Shown here piece by piece: positions 43,411-53,576 of a DNA stretch of 64,000 nucleotides. The notes beneath the pieces were generated by a model. That model saw only the letters and a list, made by a program, of their open reading frames with translations, made no database searches and was not told where the DNA came from. The translations under genes were made by a program, and so were the position numbers. Origin of the DNA: Shewanella nanhaiensis (GTDB lineage: Bacteria; Pseudomonadota; Gammaproteobacteria; Enterobacterales; Shewanellaceae); contig NZ_JAHZST010000004.1 of assembly GCF_019457885.1 (NCBI RefSeq), positions 1 to 64,000 of the forward strand. The letters are read 5' to 3'. Numbering within the stretch: the first letter of the stretch is position 1; every line of letters starts with the position of its first letter.

Positions 43411-44418
43411 ATGAAAATAATAAAAAATCTGGCAGTTCTAGGCTTTGTGTGTTTCGCCTCTGTTGCCAATGCCGCAGATAAATTAACTGTTTACTCCTAC
43501 CGACAAGCTTTTTTAATCGATCCAATCCTAAATGACTTTACTAAAGAGACGGGGATCGATGTTGATGTGGTCTTTTCCAAAAAAGGGATTGCCGAAAGAA
43601 TGATGCGTGAGGGGAGACTCTCACCTGCCGACGTGGTGCTTACATCAGACTTTTATCGCCTAATGGAATTAGTTGATAAAGAGCTCGTGGTTCCAGCCTC
43701 CAGTGAACTGCTAAGCAGTAATATTCCAGCCCAGTACCGCTCTCCTGACGAGACCTGGTATGCATTGACAATGCGAGTGCGCAATGTCTACTCCTCTAAG
43801 GAGCGTTTAGGTAAGCTCAATATTAATTATGAAGATCTGGCAGATCCCAAATACAAAGGAAAAATCTGTACTCGAAGTGGTAAGCACCCTTATAACATCT
43901 CTTTGGTTGCTTCGATGATCGCTCATCACGGTGAGGCCGAAACTAAAGCTTGGCTGACTGGATTAAAAGCAAACTTAGCTCGTAAGCCTCAGGGGAATGA
44001 TCGTGCTCAGGTTAAAGCGGTTAAAGAGGGGCTTTGTGATCTAGCCATAGGGAACAGCTACTACCTAGGTAAGATGTTGCAAGATCCTAAACAGGTACCA
44101 TGGGCTGAAGCGGTTGAGATTAATTTCCCGAATCAAGACAACTTAGGTTCTCATATCAATGTTTCTGGTATGGCGTTGGCTAAACACTCTCGTAATAAAG
44201 ATAATGCACTTAAATTGATGGAGTATCTGTCGGGTGATAAAGCGCAGAAAGCTTATGCTGAAGTGAACATGGAATACCCGGTTAAAGCGGATGTTGAGCC
44301 ATCTGCTTTGGTAGCATCTTGGGGAGAGTTTAAAGCGGATAGTTTACCTATCTACAAGCTTGCAGAGTTTCATCATGCTGCGGTTAAGATGCTAGATGAG
44401 GTTAAGTTCGACCTATAA
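43411..44418 (+). CDS. fbpA: Iron(III) ABC transporter, periplasmic binding protein FbpA
   Basis: A 335-residue binding protein of the FbpA/FutA group. The signal peptide ends at about VANA-ADK (residue 21). The mature protein opens LTVYSYRQAFLIDPIL, and near residue 214 carries GNSYYLG, whose adjacent tyrosines coordinate ferric iron in FbpA. Downstream of a Fur box and upstream of the permease and ATPase of the same system, so it delivers ferric iron to FbpBC. A hairpin after the gene probably lowers expression of the downstream genes relative to the binding protein. Confidence 0.93.
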   Translation: MKIIKNLAVLGFVCFASVANAADKLTVYSYRQAFLIDPILNDFTKETGIDVDVVFSKKGIAERMMREGRLSPADVVLTSDFYRLMELVDKELVVPASSELLSSNIPAQYRSPDETWYALTMRVRNVYSSKERLGKLNINYEDLADPKYKGKICTRSGKHPYNISLVASMIAHHGEAETKAWLTGLKANLARKPQGNDRAQVKAVKEGLCDLAIGNSYYLGKMLQDPKQVPWAEAVEINFPNQDNLGSHINVSGMALAKHSRNKDNALKLMEYLSGDKAQKAYAEVNMEYPVKADVEPSALVASWGEFKADSLPIYKLAEFHHAAVKMLDEVKFDL

Positions 44419-44432
44419 CTTTTTTTTAGATT

Positions 44433-44472
44433 AAAATAGCAGGTCCTGCTTTGTAGGGCCTGCTATTTTTTT
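44433..44472 (+). terminator. Hairpin between fbpA and fbpB
   Basis: AAATAGCAGG pairs with CCTGCTATTT around an internally paired loop, followed by T residues. It can act as a terminator or attenuator inside the fbp cluster. Confidence 0.75.
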
Positions 44473-44553
44473 ACAATTAATAATCGTTTCTATTTAAGTT
44501 TAAATTTAGGTTTGTAGTGGATAATATCCCTATAAGCTTTAGTGGAAATATTG

Positions 44554-46185
44554 ATGATTTTAGGTTTACCCAAACGTTGGTCGCTGGCTGGTTATTTTGT
44601 CGCCTTAGTGATCACGCTTCCACTTGTGGCAATTCTTATTCAGGCGATGATCCCTGATGAGTCTGTATTTGGCCACCTCCTCGATACTGTGTTGCCTACT
44701 TATATCAGTAACACTCTTCTATTGATGTTCTGGGTCTGTCTAGGTGCTATCTTGATTGCGACACCAGCCGCCTGGCTAGTCGCAAAGTGCCACTTTCCTG
44801 GGCGCGCTATATTTCAATGGGCATTATTGTTGCCTTTAGCCATGCCTGCATATGTGGTGGCATATGTGTACACGGATCTGCTGGATTACGCTGGACCTAT
44901 TCAGTCAGCATTGCGTAGCTTTTTTGGTTGGGGTTCTCCTCAAGATTACTATTTTCCTGAAGTGCGCAGTTTAGGCGGCGCTTCCATGATGCTAGCATTT
45001 GTGTTGTTTCCCTATATCTACCTGTTGGCAAGAACTGCGTTTATGGAGCAGTCTTCGAGCCTGCAGCATGCTACACGGGTTATGGGGTGTGGTCCTTGGC
45101 AGAGTTTCTGGCGTTTTAGTTTACCTATGGCAAGGCCTGCACTCGCTGTTGGGGTTGCTTTAGTTGCTATGGAGACGGCTGCGGATTTCGCCACTGTGAG
45201 CTATTTTGCTGTACCGACATTAACCACGGCTGTGTATGACACTTGGCTGGGGTATGGGAGCTTATCGGCGGCGGCGAAGTTGTCGGCAATTATGTTACTT
45301 GTTGTTTTCACTATGATAGGTTTTGAGCGATTTGCTCGTAGAAAACAGCAGTTGTTTCAAAAACAGAGTGGGGCAGAACCGTGTGAGCTTTACTCTCTAA
45401 AGGGGATTAAAGCCCTGCTCGCAACGGGATACTGTACTCTTCTGCTTCTTGTTTCATTTCTACTGCCTTTTATCATTTTACTTAACTATGCATGGCAATA
45501 TTTTGATGAAAGTTGGCATGTTGAGTTTTTAGCGTTTAGCTTTAATAGCTTCTATATTGCGGCGATAGTCAGTGTTATCTCAGTAACACTTGGGATATTG
45601 TTAATGTTTATCAGCCGAGTGAGCCCAAGAAAAGCCGATCTGCTCCCCTCACGTTTATCCTCAACAGGCTATGCGCTTCCAGGTACTGTCTTGGCTATTG
45701 GTATCTTAGTTCCCCTGACTTATCTGGACTTTGCGGTTAATGATCTTTATGAGTATCTAGGTCAACAAGGTCCTGGGCTTATCTTTACCGGCAGTGTATT
45801 TGTACTTATTTTTGCCTTCTGTATTCGTTTTTCAGCTATCGCTATTGGCAGTGTGGAGAACAGCTATAAACGTATCTCACCCTCTCTAGACATGGCTGCT
45901 ATAACAATGGGATTAAAGCCTAGCTCATTACTTTGGCGTGTTCACTTACCTCTGTTAAGGAAAGGGATATTCGCGGGTATGTTGCTTGTCTTTATCGAGT
46001 GCATGAAGGAGCTGCCAGCAGCCTTGTTGTTGCGGCCCGTAGGCTTTGAAAATCTGGCGACTTATGTATTTCAGTTTGTCTCCGATGAACAGTTAGAGCA
46101 TGGTGCTTTGGCTGCAATCGTGATTGTTTTGGTTGGTTTAGTTCCGCTTATCTATCTGAACCGCTCACTGGAGCAGCAGGGGTGA
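44554..46185 (+). CDS. fbpB: Iron(III) ABC transporter permease FbpB
   Basis: A 543-residue inner-membrane permease made of two fused halves, each with about six membrane segments. Each half has the ABC-permease cytoplasmic loop (ATRVMGCGPWQSFWRFSLPMARPAL near 185, DMAAITMGLKPSSLLWRVHLPLL near 450; quoted in part). The ATG at 44554 has GTGGAA upstream; a GTG four codons earlier (44542) is less likely. It lies between fbpA and fbpC in the standard order. Confidence 0.93.
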   Translation: MILGLPKRWSLAGYFVALVITLPLVAILIQAMIPDESVFGHLLDTVLPTYISNTLLLMFWVCLGAILIATPAAWLVAKCHFPGRAIFQWALLLPLAMPAYVVAYVYTDLLDYAGPIQSALRSFFGWGSPQDYYFPEVRSLGGASMMLAFVLFPYIYLLARTAFMEQSSSLQHATRVMGCGPWQSFWRFSLPMARPALAVGVALVAMETAADFATVSYFAVPTLTTAVYDTWLGYGSLSAAAKLSAIMLLVVFTMIGFERFARRKQQLFQKQSGAEPCELYSLKGIKALLATGYCTLLLLVSFLLPFIILLNYAWQYFDESWHVEFLAFSFNSFYIAAIVSVISVTLGILLMFISRVSPRKADLLPSRLSSTGYALPGTVLAIGILVPLTYLDFAVNDLYEYLGQQGPGLIFTGSVFVLIFAFCIRFSAIAIGSVENSYKRISPSLDMAAITMGLKPSSLLWRVHLPLLRKGIFAGMLLVFIECMKELPAALLLRPVGFENLATYVFQFVSDEQLEHGALAAIVIVLVGLVPLIYLNRSLEQQG

Positions 46186-46228
46186 TTCAGTGTTGTTTGA
46201 AATTTTTAGTATCCCGGAGTAGGTCTGT

Positions 46229-47257
46229 ATGTCGACGTTAACTATTAGTGATGTTCATAGTGATTACCAAGGACAACAGGTTCTTAAAGGGCTAGATCTT
46301 ACCCTTAAAAAGGGGGAGATTGCGGCACTATTGGGTCCTAGTGGTTGTGGTAAAACCACGCTTTTAAGGGCCATCGCTGGATTGCAAACCATCAGCCAAG
46401 GCGAGATATGTATCAATAAGAGAGTGCTCTCTGGCTCAAACGTATTTGTACCAAGTGAACAGCGTGGTGTAGGCATGATTTTTCAAGATTATGCCCTATT
46501 TCCTCACCTGAATGTGGCTGACAACATACTTTTTGGAGTTAAGGGGGGCGATAAAGAGCAGCGTAAGAGACGTCTTAATGAGATGCTTTCACTAGTTAAG
46601 CTCGATGGGTTAAGTCAGCGTTTTCCCCATGAGCTTTCTGGAGGCCAGCAGCAGCGAGTCTCCATTGCGCGTGCATTAGCCTATGAACCTGAGCTTTTAC
46701 TTCTTGATGAACCCTTTTCAAATATCGATGCCAAGGTGCGTGGTGAGATGATGCTGGAGATCCGTGCTATCTTGAAAGAGAGTAATGTCAGCGCGGTATT
46801 TGTGACTCACAGTAAAGATGAAGCTTTTGTGTTTGCAGATAAGTTAGCCCTCTTTAATGGAGGACGGATAGCGCAATATGGCACGGCTGAGGAGCTGTAT
46901 AGTTCACCTAATGACAGGTATGTTGCAGAGTTTTTGGGGGCTGGTAACTATCTTCAAGCTAGGGTTAGCAGTAGCACCAGTGTTGAGACTGCCTTGGGAA
47001 CTTTTAAGAGTACTGCTGAGTTGAAGCATGGGCTTAATTATCAGGGAGAGTTGATGTTGAGGCCACAGCAGCTGGAGATTGTAGCCGATGACGCTGGAAC
47101 TGGAGTGATCTTAGAGCGTCGTTTTTTAGGGAATACTTGCCATTATAAGGTTAACGTTGCTGAGCAGAGTTATGAGGTGAATAGCCAACTTAGTCAATTA
47201 GTTCCGGGTCAACGAGTGACTCTGACAACCCCAGTTCACCCTTTGGTCATGTTTTGA
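46229..47257 (+). CDS. fbpC: Iron(III) ABC transporter ATPase FbpC
   Basis: A 342-residue ATPase. Walker A GPSGCGKTT (about 36-44), Q-loop MIFQDYALFPH, signature LSGGQQQRVSIARAL, Walker B LLLLDEPFSNID and H-loop VTHSKDEA are present. A C-terminal TOBE-like regulatory domain (about 245-340) follows, with ELMLRPQQLEI. It powers the FbpB permease. It ends the fbp operon, and the MITE-like element begins 6 bp after its stop codon. Confidence 0.94.
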   Translation: MSTLTISDVHSDYQGQQVLKGLDLTLKKGEIAALLGPSGCGKTTLLRAIAGLQTISQGEICINKRVLSGSNVFVPSEQRGVGMIFQDYALFPHLNVADNILFGVKGGDKEQRKRRLNEMLSLVKLDGLSQRFPHELSGGQQQRVSIARALAYEPELLLLDEPFSNIDAKVRGEMMLEIRAILKESNVSAVFVTHSKDEAFVFADKLALFNGGRIAQYGTAEELYSSPNDRYVAEFLGAGNYLQARVSSSTSVETALGTFKSTAELKHGLNYQGELMLRPQQLEIVADDAGTGVILERRFLGNTCHYKVNVAEQSYEVNSQLSQLVPGQRVTLTTPVHPLVMF

Positions 47258-47262
47258 TGATT

Positions 47263-47577
47263 TATACCCAAGCTACCTCAAGGTGCTCGTTTCAGAGCCC
47301 CCGTAGGATAGCTGAACAAGGCAGTGATTGAGGATAATGGTTATTCCCTTGTTGAAATCACTAAAGCAGTGCAGCGATTCTACGGGAACTCCCGTAGGGC
47401 ACGGCGAGAAGCAACATTTTTCTGTGTTATGAAATATTGAATTACGACTGTATGGATGCAGAAGGTAGGGCGAAGCAGGATGCCAGAGCCGAGAATAACT
47501 AGTCCTACTATTTCATGCCTTGAACTCTGTCTCTTCTCGACATGCTGAACCCTGCATCTTGAAGTTGTTTGGGTACA
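47263..47577. mobile_element. MITE-like element with terminal inverted repeats
   Basis: The left end TATACCCAAGCTACCTCAAG is the approximate complement of the right end CTTGAAGTTGTTTGGGTAC, giving inverted repeats of about 23 bp with a few mismatches. The ends are about 315 bp apart. Inside are subterminal dyads (CCCGTAGG-AT and ATTCTACGGG). No transposase frame is present. It fills the gap between fbpC and ggt and may carry or interrupt their regulation. Confidence 0.75.
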
Positions 47578-47616
47578 ATCCCCACTTCGTGATAGCTTGT
47601 CACTATTGGAGGGATT

Positions 47617-49311
47617 ATGATAATAAAAATAATAGTCGTCTTTATCACCTTAGCGACATTCGGGGCTAATGCAGCAGATAGAATAACAGGAAAACCTTTT
47701 GCGACACGCTCTGAGGTCCTAGCGACCAATGGCATGGCTGCGACCAGCCAGCCCCTTGCAACCCAAGTGGCTCTGGATATTCTTAAACAAGGTGGCAGTG
47801 CTGTTGATGCAGCTATCGCTGCCAATGCGATGTTGGGGCTAGTAGAGCCTACAGGCTCTGGTATCGGTGGCGACCTGTTTGCCATTGTCTGGAGCGCCAA
47901 AGATAAACGCCTTTATGGCATTAATGGTTCTGGCAGAAGCCCAAAAAGCTTAACTTTAGCTAAACTAAAACAGCTAAATCTAGACTATCTCCCTCCCTAT
48001 GGGCCTTTGCCTGTTTCAGTTCCAGGTACAGTGGATGCTTGGTTCGAACTTCATGATAAGTTTGGCAAGCTTAAAATGGCTACCAACTTAGCCCCTGCAA
48101 TCGATTATGCTCGCCAAGGTTTTCCTGTTTCAGAGCTTATCGCTTACTACTTAGCACGAAGCGCACCTAAATTATCTCAATATCCTGGTTTTAAAGAGAC
48201 CTACATGCCAGGCGGCAAGATGCCAAAGAGTGGTGAGATCTTTAAAAATCCAGCGTTAGCGAATACCTATGAAAAAATTGCATCAGGTGGGAGAGAGGCT
48301 TTTTATCAAGGGGCTATCGCTAAGAGCATTGCCAGATATATGAAAGAGCAGGGCGGATACCTCTCTTATGAAGACTTAAGCGAGCATAAGAGTGAGTGGG
48401 TCGAGCCCGTTTCAGTGAATTACCGCGGCTATGATGTGTGGGAGCTTCCCCCCAATGGACAAGGTATTGCAGCATTACAGATTTTAAAAACCTTAGAGCC
48501 ATTTAATCTTGCGCAGATGGGGCTGGGGAGCACTGAATATATTCATCATTTTGTTGAGGCCAAAAAGTTGGCTTTTGCCGACAGAGCTAAGTTTTATGCT
48601 GATATGGACTTTAACGCGATCCCGGTGGCTGAGCTTATCTCTGAGGAGTATAACTACCAAAGGGCCAAGCTTATTGATGTAAATCAGGCTCAAAAAGTTG
48701 TTGATGCTGGCCACCCTGCATTAATGCATGGTGATACTGTGTACCTGACTACCGCAGACAGTGAAGGAAATATGGTGTCGTTAATTCAAAGTAACTTTAG
48801 AGGGATGGGGTCGGGTATGACGCCGCCAGATTTAGGCTTTGTATTGCAAGACCGTGGTCAGCTGTTTGATCTTAGCCCTGGACGTTTTAATAGCTATGCT
48901 CCAGGTAAACGTCCCTTCCATACCATTATTCCAGCTTTTGTCACTAAAGAGGGCAAGCCTTGGTTGAGTTTTGGCGTCATGGGTGGTGCCACTCAACCTC
49001 AGATGCATGCACAGATCTTAATTAACCTGCTCGATTTTAAAATGAACCTACAGGAAGCGGGAGATGCACCGAGAATTTTGCACTCTGGTTCATCTCAGCC
49101 CACAGGAGAGAAGATGTCTGATGGTGGATATATTAGTTTGGAATCTGGTTTTTCTGTTCAGACGCGAAGAGAGTTAATTAAGAAAGGTCACAGTTTAAAA
49201 GATAACTTAGGCGGGTTTGGTGGTTATCAGGCAATAGCAGTGGATTCTGATACAGGCGTTTATCGAGGGGCTTCTGAAAGCCGTAAGGATGGACAAGCAT
49301 CGGGATATTGA
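47617..49311 (+). CDS. ggt: Gamma-glutamyltranspeptidase
   Basis: A 564-residue periplasmic enzyme that transfers or hydrolyses the gamma-glutamyl group of glutathione. A signal peptide ends at about NAA-DR. The precursor is self-cleaved before the catalytic threonine, here Thr374 in HGDTVYLTTAD, giving a large subunit of about 350 and a small subunit of 191 residues. NGSGRSPKSL, GSGIGGDLFAIVW and the GGATQPQMHAQILINLLDF region match the family. The promoter region is occupied by the MITE-like element. Confidence 0.94.
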   Translation: MIIKIIVVFITLATFGANAADRITGKPFATRSEVLATNGMAATSQPLATQVALDILKQGGSAVDAAIAANAMLGLVEPTGSGIGGDLFAIVWSAKDKRLYGINGSGRSPKSLTLAKLKQLNLDYLPPYGPLPVSVPGTVDAWFELHDKFGKLKMATNLAPAIDYARQGFPVSELIAYYLARSAPKLSQYPGFKETYMPGGKMPKSGEIFKNPALANTYEKIASGGREAFYQGAIAKSIARYMKEQGGYLSYEDLSEHKSEWVEPVSVNYRGYDVWELPPNGQGIAALQILKTLEPFNLAQMGLGSTEYIHHFVEAKKLAFADRAKFYADMDFNAIPVAELISEEYNYQRAKLIDVNQAQKVVDAGHPALMHGDTVYLTTADSEGNMVSLIQSNFRGMGSGMTPPDLGFVLQDRGQLFDLSPGRFNSYAPGKRPFHTIIPAFVTKEGKPWLSFGVMGGATQPQMHAQILINLLDFKMNLQEAGDAPRILHSGSSQPTGEKMSDGGYISLESGFSVQTRRELIKKGHSLKDNLGGFGGYQAIAVDSDTGVYRGASESRKDGQASGY

Positions 49312-49471
49312 TGTCTCAAGTCTTAGAGTTAGGTGTTAATATAGTTGAAATGTATGCTAGTTTGTTGATGGATAGTAATCCTATTAAATGTGCGTTAGTT
49401 AATATCATTAATAGCTAAAATTGTAGATAATGCTACCGATAATAAATTAGTGCTAAAGGGTGATTAAAGAG

Positions 49472-50407
49472 ATGGATAACCAGGTTATGCCTCGTGAACA
49501 GTTGGGTGTTTGTGCTGAAGGTAATTTGCACAGCGTGTATTTGATGTTTAATGCTAATGATGGCGTCGAATCTCAGTTACGACCTTGTCTAGCTAACGTA
49601 GCTCAGTATGTCTATGAGCTTAGTGATCAATATGCTGATAGTGCATTCAATGGCTTTGTTGCTATCGGTGCTAACTATTGGGATAGCTTATATCCATCAG
49701 CCCGCCCGGCACAGTTGAAACCGTTTCCTGCGATGAATGCGGATAACCGTGATGCGCCAGCGCTGGAATATGATCTTTTTGTGCATATTCGTTGTGACCG
49801 TTTCGATATTCTACATCTGGTTGCTAATGAAGTGTGCCAAATGCTTGAGGGGCTTGTTGAACTTGTTGATGAAGAGCGTGGCTTCCGCTTTATGGATAAT
49901 CGCGATCTCACAGGTTTTGTTGATGGCACAGAAAATCCAAAAGGGCGTAATCGCCAAGAGGTTGCATTAGTAGGCAGTGAAGATGAGGCTTTCAAAGCTG
50001 GCAGCTATATTCATGTACAGAAATACGCACATAATTTAAGTAAGTGGCATAGACTCCCGCAAAAGAAGCAGGAGGATATCATTGGCCGCACTAAGCAGGA
50101 CAATATTGAGTATGCATCTGCTGACAAGCCGTTAACCAGCCACATTAAACGAGTTAACCTTAAAGATGAGCAGGGGAATTCGATGGAGATTTTGAGACAA
50201 AGTATGCCTTATGGTTCGGTTAAAGAGCAGGGGCTTATGTTTATCTCAAACTGTGGGAATTCAGTTAACTTTGAAAAGATGCTTGAAAGTATGGTTCAGG
50301 GAGATGGACATGGACATCATGATCACTTACTTCACTTTACCCAAGCACTAACAGGTTCCTCTTTCTTTGCTCCTTCACTGGATTTTATGGAAAAAGCTGC
50401 GGATTAA
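49472..50407 (+). CDS. Dye-decolorising peroxidase (DyP, YfeX-like)
   Basis: A 311-residue haem peroxidase without a signal peptide. The family motif GFVDGTENP contains the distal Asp151. SHIKRVNL supplies the proximal haem ligand His224, and LRQSMPYG the distal Arg242, at the same 18-residue spacing as in characterised DyPB enzymes. Start chosen at the ATG 49472; a GTG four codons earlier is possible. Roles of the group range from dye and lignin oxidation to porphyrinogen oxidation. The gene is alone and ends at a hairpin shared with argR. Confidence 0.92.
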   Translation: MDNQVMPREQLGVCAEGNLHSVYLMFNANDGVESQLRPCLANVAQYVYELSDQYADSAFNGFVAIGANYWDSLYPSARPAQLKPFPAMNADNRDAPALEYDLFVHIRCDRFDILHLVANEVCQMLEGLVELVDEERGFRFMDNRDLTGFVDGTENPKGRNRQEVALVGSEDEAFKAGSYIHVQKYAHNLSKWHRLPQKKQEDIIGRTKQDNIEYASADKPLTSHIKRVNLKDEQGNSMEILRQSMPYGSVKEQGLMFISNCGNSVNFEKMLESMVQGDGHGHHDHLLHFTQALTGSSFFAPSLDFMEKAAD

Positions 50408-50428
50408 TTCTTTATAGCACTGCCATAA

Positions 50429-50451
50429 AAAACGCACCTTAAAGGTGCGTT
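50429..50451. terminator. Terminator between DyP gene and argR
   Basis: AACGCACCTT and AAGGTGCGTT form a 10-bp stem with A-rich left flank, between converging genes. Confidence 0.75.
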
Positions 50452-50488
50452 ATATGAGCGATGAGGTCTATCGACTCTACCTTGCTAT

Positions 50489-50959
50489 TTAATTAGTAAA
50501 ATTAAATAGCGATTTGACAGTAATTAATGTTTTGTCGATCTCTTGGATATTTGATGGCGTAATAAAGATGGTATCGTCGCCAGCAATAGTACCCAGTATC
50601 CCTTCGGGCTTGCCTATCGAATCAAGCAAGCGAGCGATAAGCTGTGCAGCACCTGGGCTGGTTCTTACAACGATCATGGCTTGGTTATGATCAACATCTA
50701 ATACTAAGTTTTTCAGCGGGCTGCCAGCCGTAGGCACCCCTAGCTCAGCTGGAAGACAGTAGACCATCTCTTGCTTGGCGTTACGTGTACGAACGGCGCC
50801 AAACTTACTGAGCATTCTAGATACTTTAGATTGGTTGATATTGTTATAGCCTTCAGCTTGAAGTGCGATAACAATTTCACTTTGGGAGCCAAATCGCTCC
50901 TCTTTTAAAATTGCTTTAAAGGTCTTAACGAGCTCGTCTTGAGTTTTTGCTGCCTGCAT
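50489..50959 (-). CDS. argR: Arginine repressor ArgR
   Basis: A 156-residue regulator: winged helix N-terminal domain (about 8-75, with [26 protein letters not shown], given in part) and a C-terminal hexamerisation/arginine-binding domain with [15 protein letters not shown] and [11 protein letters not shown]. It represses arginine biosynthesis with arginine as co-repressor. Divergent from mdh, the order seen widely in gammaproteobacteria. ARG-box-like sequences lie just upstream of it. Confidence 0.95.
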   Translation of the reverse strand: MQAAKTQDELVKTFKAILKEERFGSQSEIVIALQAEGYNNINQSKVSRMLSKFGAVRTRNAKQEMVYCLPAELGVPTAGSPLKNLVLDVDHNQAMIVVRTSPGAAQLIARLLDSIGKPEGILGTIAGDDTIFITPSNIQEIDKTLITVKSLFNFTN

Positions 50960-50964
50960 AATTT

Positions 50965-51012
50965 TATTATTCTATATTCAAAAAACTGAGGTATTTTGAA
51001 TATATTAGTCGA
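50965..51012. promoter_or_regulatory. Candidate ARG boxes for argR autoregulation
   Basis: TTCTATATTCAAAA and TTTTGAATATATTA resemble halves of the ARG box (TGAAT-N4-ATTCA). They lie 6-53 bp upstream of the argR start. The spacing between the two (about 30 bp) is longer than the usual 21 bp, so the assignment is tentative. Confidence 0.4.
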
Positions 51013-51295
51013 TTTTGTCAACAAATACCCGACTTTAATGAATAAGAATGCAATTTAATGTTGCAAGGAGGCCTAAAGATCATCCTTAGTTATATAAGTA
51101 ATGGCGATATTACGCTGAAAAAGCCACTTCAAGCTTGAAATATGACGTTCTTAGACTATTTATTAATCATAATGACCATAAAAGCCTAACCACGACTAAG
51201 GGATAATTGAAATCTCTTTGTGATTCCAGTAATGTTGCCGACATCTTGAATGTAGACCTACATCACAAAACACCTAAGAAAAGACGGAGATAACT

Positions 51296-52231
51296 ATGAA
51301 AGTTGCTGTACTTGGTGCCGCAGGTGGTATTGGACAAGCTCTTGCCCTACTACTTAAAACACAATTGCCTGCCGATTCTAAACTATCACTATATGATATT
51401 GCTCCTGTAACACCTGGTGTTGCCGTTGACCTTAGTCATATCCCGACAGCTGTAGAAGTTAAAGGTTTTGCAGGCCAAGATCCTTCGCCTGCACTTGAAG
51501 GTGCTGATGTTGTTCTTATCTCAGCGGGTGTTGCTCGTAAGCCTGGAATGGATCGCTCAGATCTATTTAACATCAACGCTGGTATCGTTAGAAACTTAGT
51601 TGAAAAATGTGCTGCAACTTGCCCTAAAGCACTTATCGGAATTATCACTAACCCAGTAAACACAACAGTTGCTATTGCTGCTGAAGTGTTGAAAGCGGCA
51701 GGTGTATACGATAAAAATCGTTTATTTGGTGTGACAACTTTAGATGTGATCCGCTCTGAAACTTTTGTTGCTGAAGCAAAAGGTCTTAACGTTGCCGATG
51801 TGAATGTCAATGTTATCGGTGGCCACAGTGGTGTGACGATTCTTCCACTTCTTTCTCAAATTGAAGGCGTAAGCTTCAGTGATGAAGAGGTTGCTGCATT
51901 AACAACTCGTATCCAAAATGCTGGTACTGAAGTTGTTGAAGCTAAAGCTGGCGGCGGCAGTGCAACACTTTCAATGGGCCAAGCAGCTTGTCGTTTTGGT
52001 CTATCACTTGTACGTGGTCTTCAAGGCGAAGCTAACGTTGTTGAGTGTGCTTATGTCGATGGTGGCAGTGAGCATGCAGAGTTCTTCGCACAACCAATAC
52101 TACTTGGTAAGAATGGCGTAGAGAAAGTGCTAGCCTATGGTGATGTGAGTGAGTTTGAAGCAAACGCACGCGATGCCATGTTAGATACACTTAATGCCGA
52201 CATCAAACTAGGTGTTGAGTTCGTTAAGTAA
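51296..52231 (+). CDS. mdh: Malate dehydrogenase
   Basis: A 311-residue NAD-dependent enzyme of the TCA cycle (E. coli 312). The NAD loop GAAGGIGQA begins at residue 7, the arginines of the substrate pocket are in [11 protein letters not shown] (about 80-90) and GVTTLDVIR (about 153), and the catalytic histidine is in [11 protein letters not shown] (about 177). CGGAGA precedes the ATG. The gene ends at a strong terminator. Confidence 0.97.
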   Translation: MKVAVLGAAGGIGQALALLLKTQLPADSKLSLYDIAPVTPGVAVDLSHIPTAVEVKGFAGQDPSPALEGADVVLISAGVARKPGMDRSDLFNINAGIVRNLVEKCAATCPKALIGIITNPVNTTVAIAAEVLKAAGVYDKNRLFGVTTLDVIRSETFVAEAKGLNVADVNVNVIGGHSGVTILPLLSQIEGVSFSDEEVAALTTRIQNAGTEVVEAKAGGGSATLSMGQAACRFGLSLVRGLQGEANVVECAYVDGGSEHAEFFAQPILLGKNGVEKVLAYGDVSEFEANARDAMLDTLNADIKLGVEFVK

Positions 52232-52256
52232 TGATTGTCTGAATCACATCAGATAA

Positions 52257-52286
52257 TAAAAAAGGAGCCTAACGGCTCCTTTTTTG
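52257..52286 (+). terminator. Intrinsic terminator after mdh
   Basis: AAAAAAGGAGCC pairs with GGCTCCTTTTTT around a 4-nt loop, followed by TG. Confidence 0.9.
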
Positions 52287-52442
52287 TACATGGCAGGAGA
52301 TGTTCCTACATCTCTGTGCATTCCTATCACTGACCCATAGGGATATGGGAAATGTCTTTAAAGCGAATGGAACGCTGAAGACCTTGATAGTCAGATTACT
52401 TATCCCTGATCGCAGGGATTGAGTTTAGCAATCTATATAAAA

Positions 52443-53414
52443 TTAATGGTTACGAGCTACCGCTATTTTAGCAAGTGAAATCAAAGCTTGCTTGTAGTCA
52501 CTCTCCGGAAGGATAGAAAGTGCGCCTATGGCCTTTTCAGCTTCCTCCTGAGCACGTTTATAGGTGTATTCAAGTGCGCCACAGTTATCGAGTGCTGCTA
52601 AAATTGGGTCGATACTGTCTGTACCATCACCTTTCTCTATTGCTGTGCGAATAAGCGCCTGTTCTGTTTCTGAGCCGTGGGCGATAGCATAGATAAGTGG
52701 CAGAGTGGGTTTCCCCTCTGCAAGATCGTCACCTATGTTTTTACCTAACTCTTCAGTATCAGCTGTATAATCAAGTAGATCATCTGTTAATTGGAAAGCT
52801 GTGCCTAAATATTTACCATAGTCGGCTAAAGCGACCTGCATCTCTTTAGGGCTGTCAGCTAACACACCTGCTAAACGGGTTGCAGCTTCGAACAGCTTGG
52901 CCGTTTTGCAGTAGATGACGCGCATATAGCTCTCTTCGGTAGTATTTGGATCGTTGCAGTTCATTAACTGCAGCACTTCACCTTCGGCGAGCACATTGGT
53001 TGCATCGGCAAGAACTTCAAGCACCTCCATGCTACCCAGCTCTGTCATCATCTGGAATGAACGGGTATAGAGGAAGTCTCCGACTAGTACGCTGGCACTG
53101 TTACCAAAAAGGGCATTAGCAGTTTCTCTTCCGCGGCGTAACATAGACTCATCAACAACATCATCATGAAGCAGTGAAGCTGTGTGGATAAACTCAATAA
53201 TTGCGGCAAGTTTAAGGTGAGCTTCACCATTATAGTCAACCGCACGTGCTGCTAAGATAGAGAGTAGGGGGCGCATACGCTTGCCGCCGCCGTTAATAAT
53301 GTAGAAGCCTAACTGATTTATCAGGGCTACATCAGATTCTAGTTGTTTGTATATTAGCTTGTTGACGTTTTGCATGTCGTTGTCGGCTAACTGACGAATA
53401 GCGTTCAAATCCAT
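52443..53414 (-). CDS. ispB: Octaprenyl diphosphate synthase IspB
   Basis: A 323-residue trans-prenyltransferase that builds the isoprenoid tail of ubiquinone and menaquinone. The two Asp-rich motifs are LLHDDVVDESMLRRG (about 82-96) and LTDDLLDYTAD (about 208-218), with the GGGKRMRPLL region near 43 for substrate binding. It is divergent from rplU, the conserved gammaproteobacterial order. Confidence 0.95.
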   Translation of the reverse strand: MDLNAIRQLADNDMQNVNKLIYKQLESDVALINQLGFYIINGGGKRMRPLLSILAARAVDYNGEAHLKLAAIIEFIHTASLLHDDVVDESMLRRGRETANALFGNSASVLVGDFLYTRSFQMMTELGSMEVLEVLADATNVLAEGEVLQLMNCNDPNTTEESYMRVIYCKTAKLFEAATRLAGVLADSPKEMQVALADYGKYLGTAFQLTDDLLDYTADTEELGKNIGDDLAEGKPTLPLIYAIAHGSETEQALIRTAIEKGDGTDSIDPILAALDNCGALEYTYKRAQEEAEKAIGALSILPESDYKQALISLAKIAVARNH

Positions 53415-53576
53415 ATATAGGCTCTGGTTGGTGGGGAGTAATAGATATTAGACACCCCATTTATGGCTTAAATGTTATAATGATTGGGATTCTACCTAAA
53501 AATATACTCTAAGGCATCATAAGAAGCCGATACTGGGAGTAATTCCGTTCTTTTTTTATTCTTATTGAATTAAGGC

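Noticed and set aside
47508..47900. 130-codon minus-strand frame over the ggt 5' end
   Set aside because: It overlaps ggt on the opposite strand and the MITE end, with no homology; a shadow frame.
49426..49443. Fur-like double GATAAT before the DyP peroxidase gene
   Set aside because: Two GATAAT hexamers 12 bp apart are not in the overlapping inverted layout of a Fur box, and AT-rich DNA gives these by chance.
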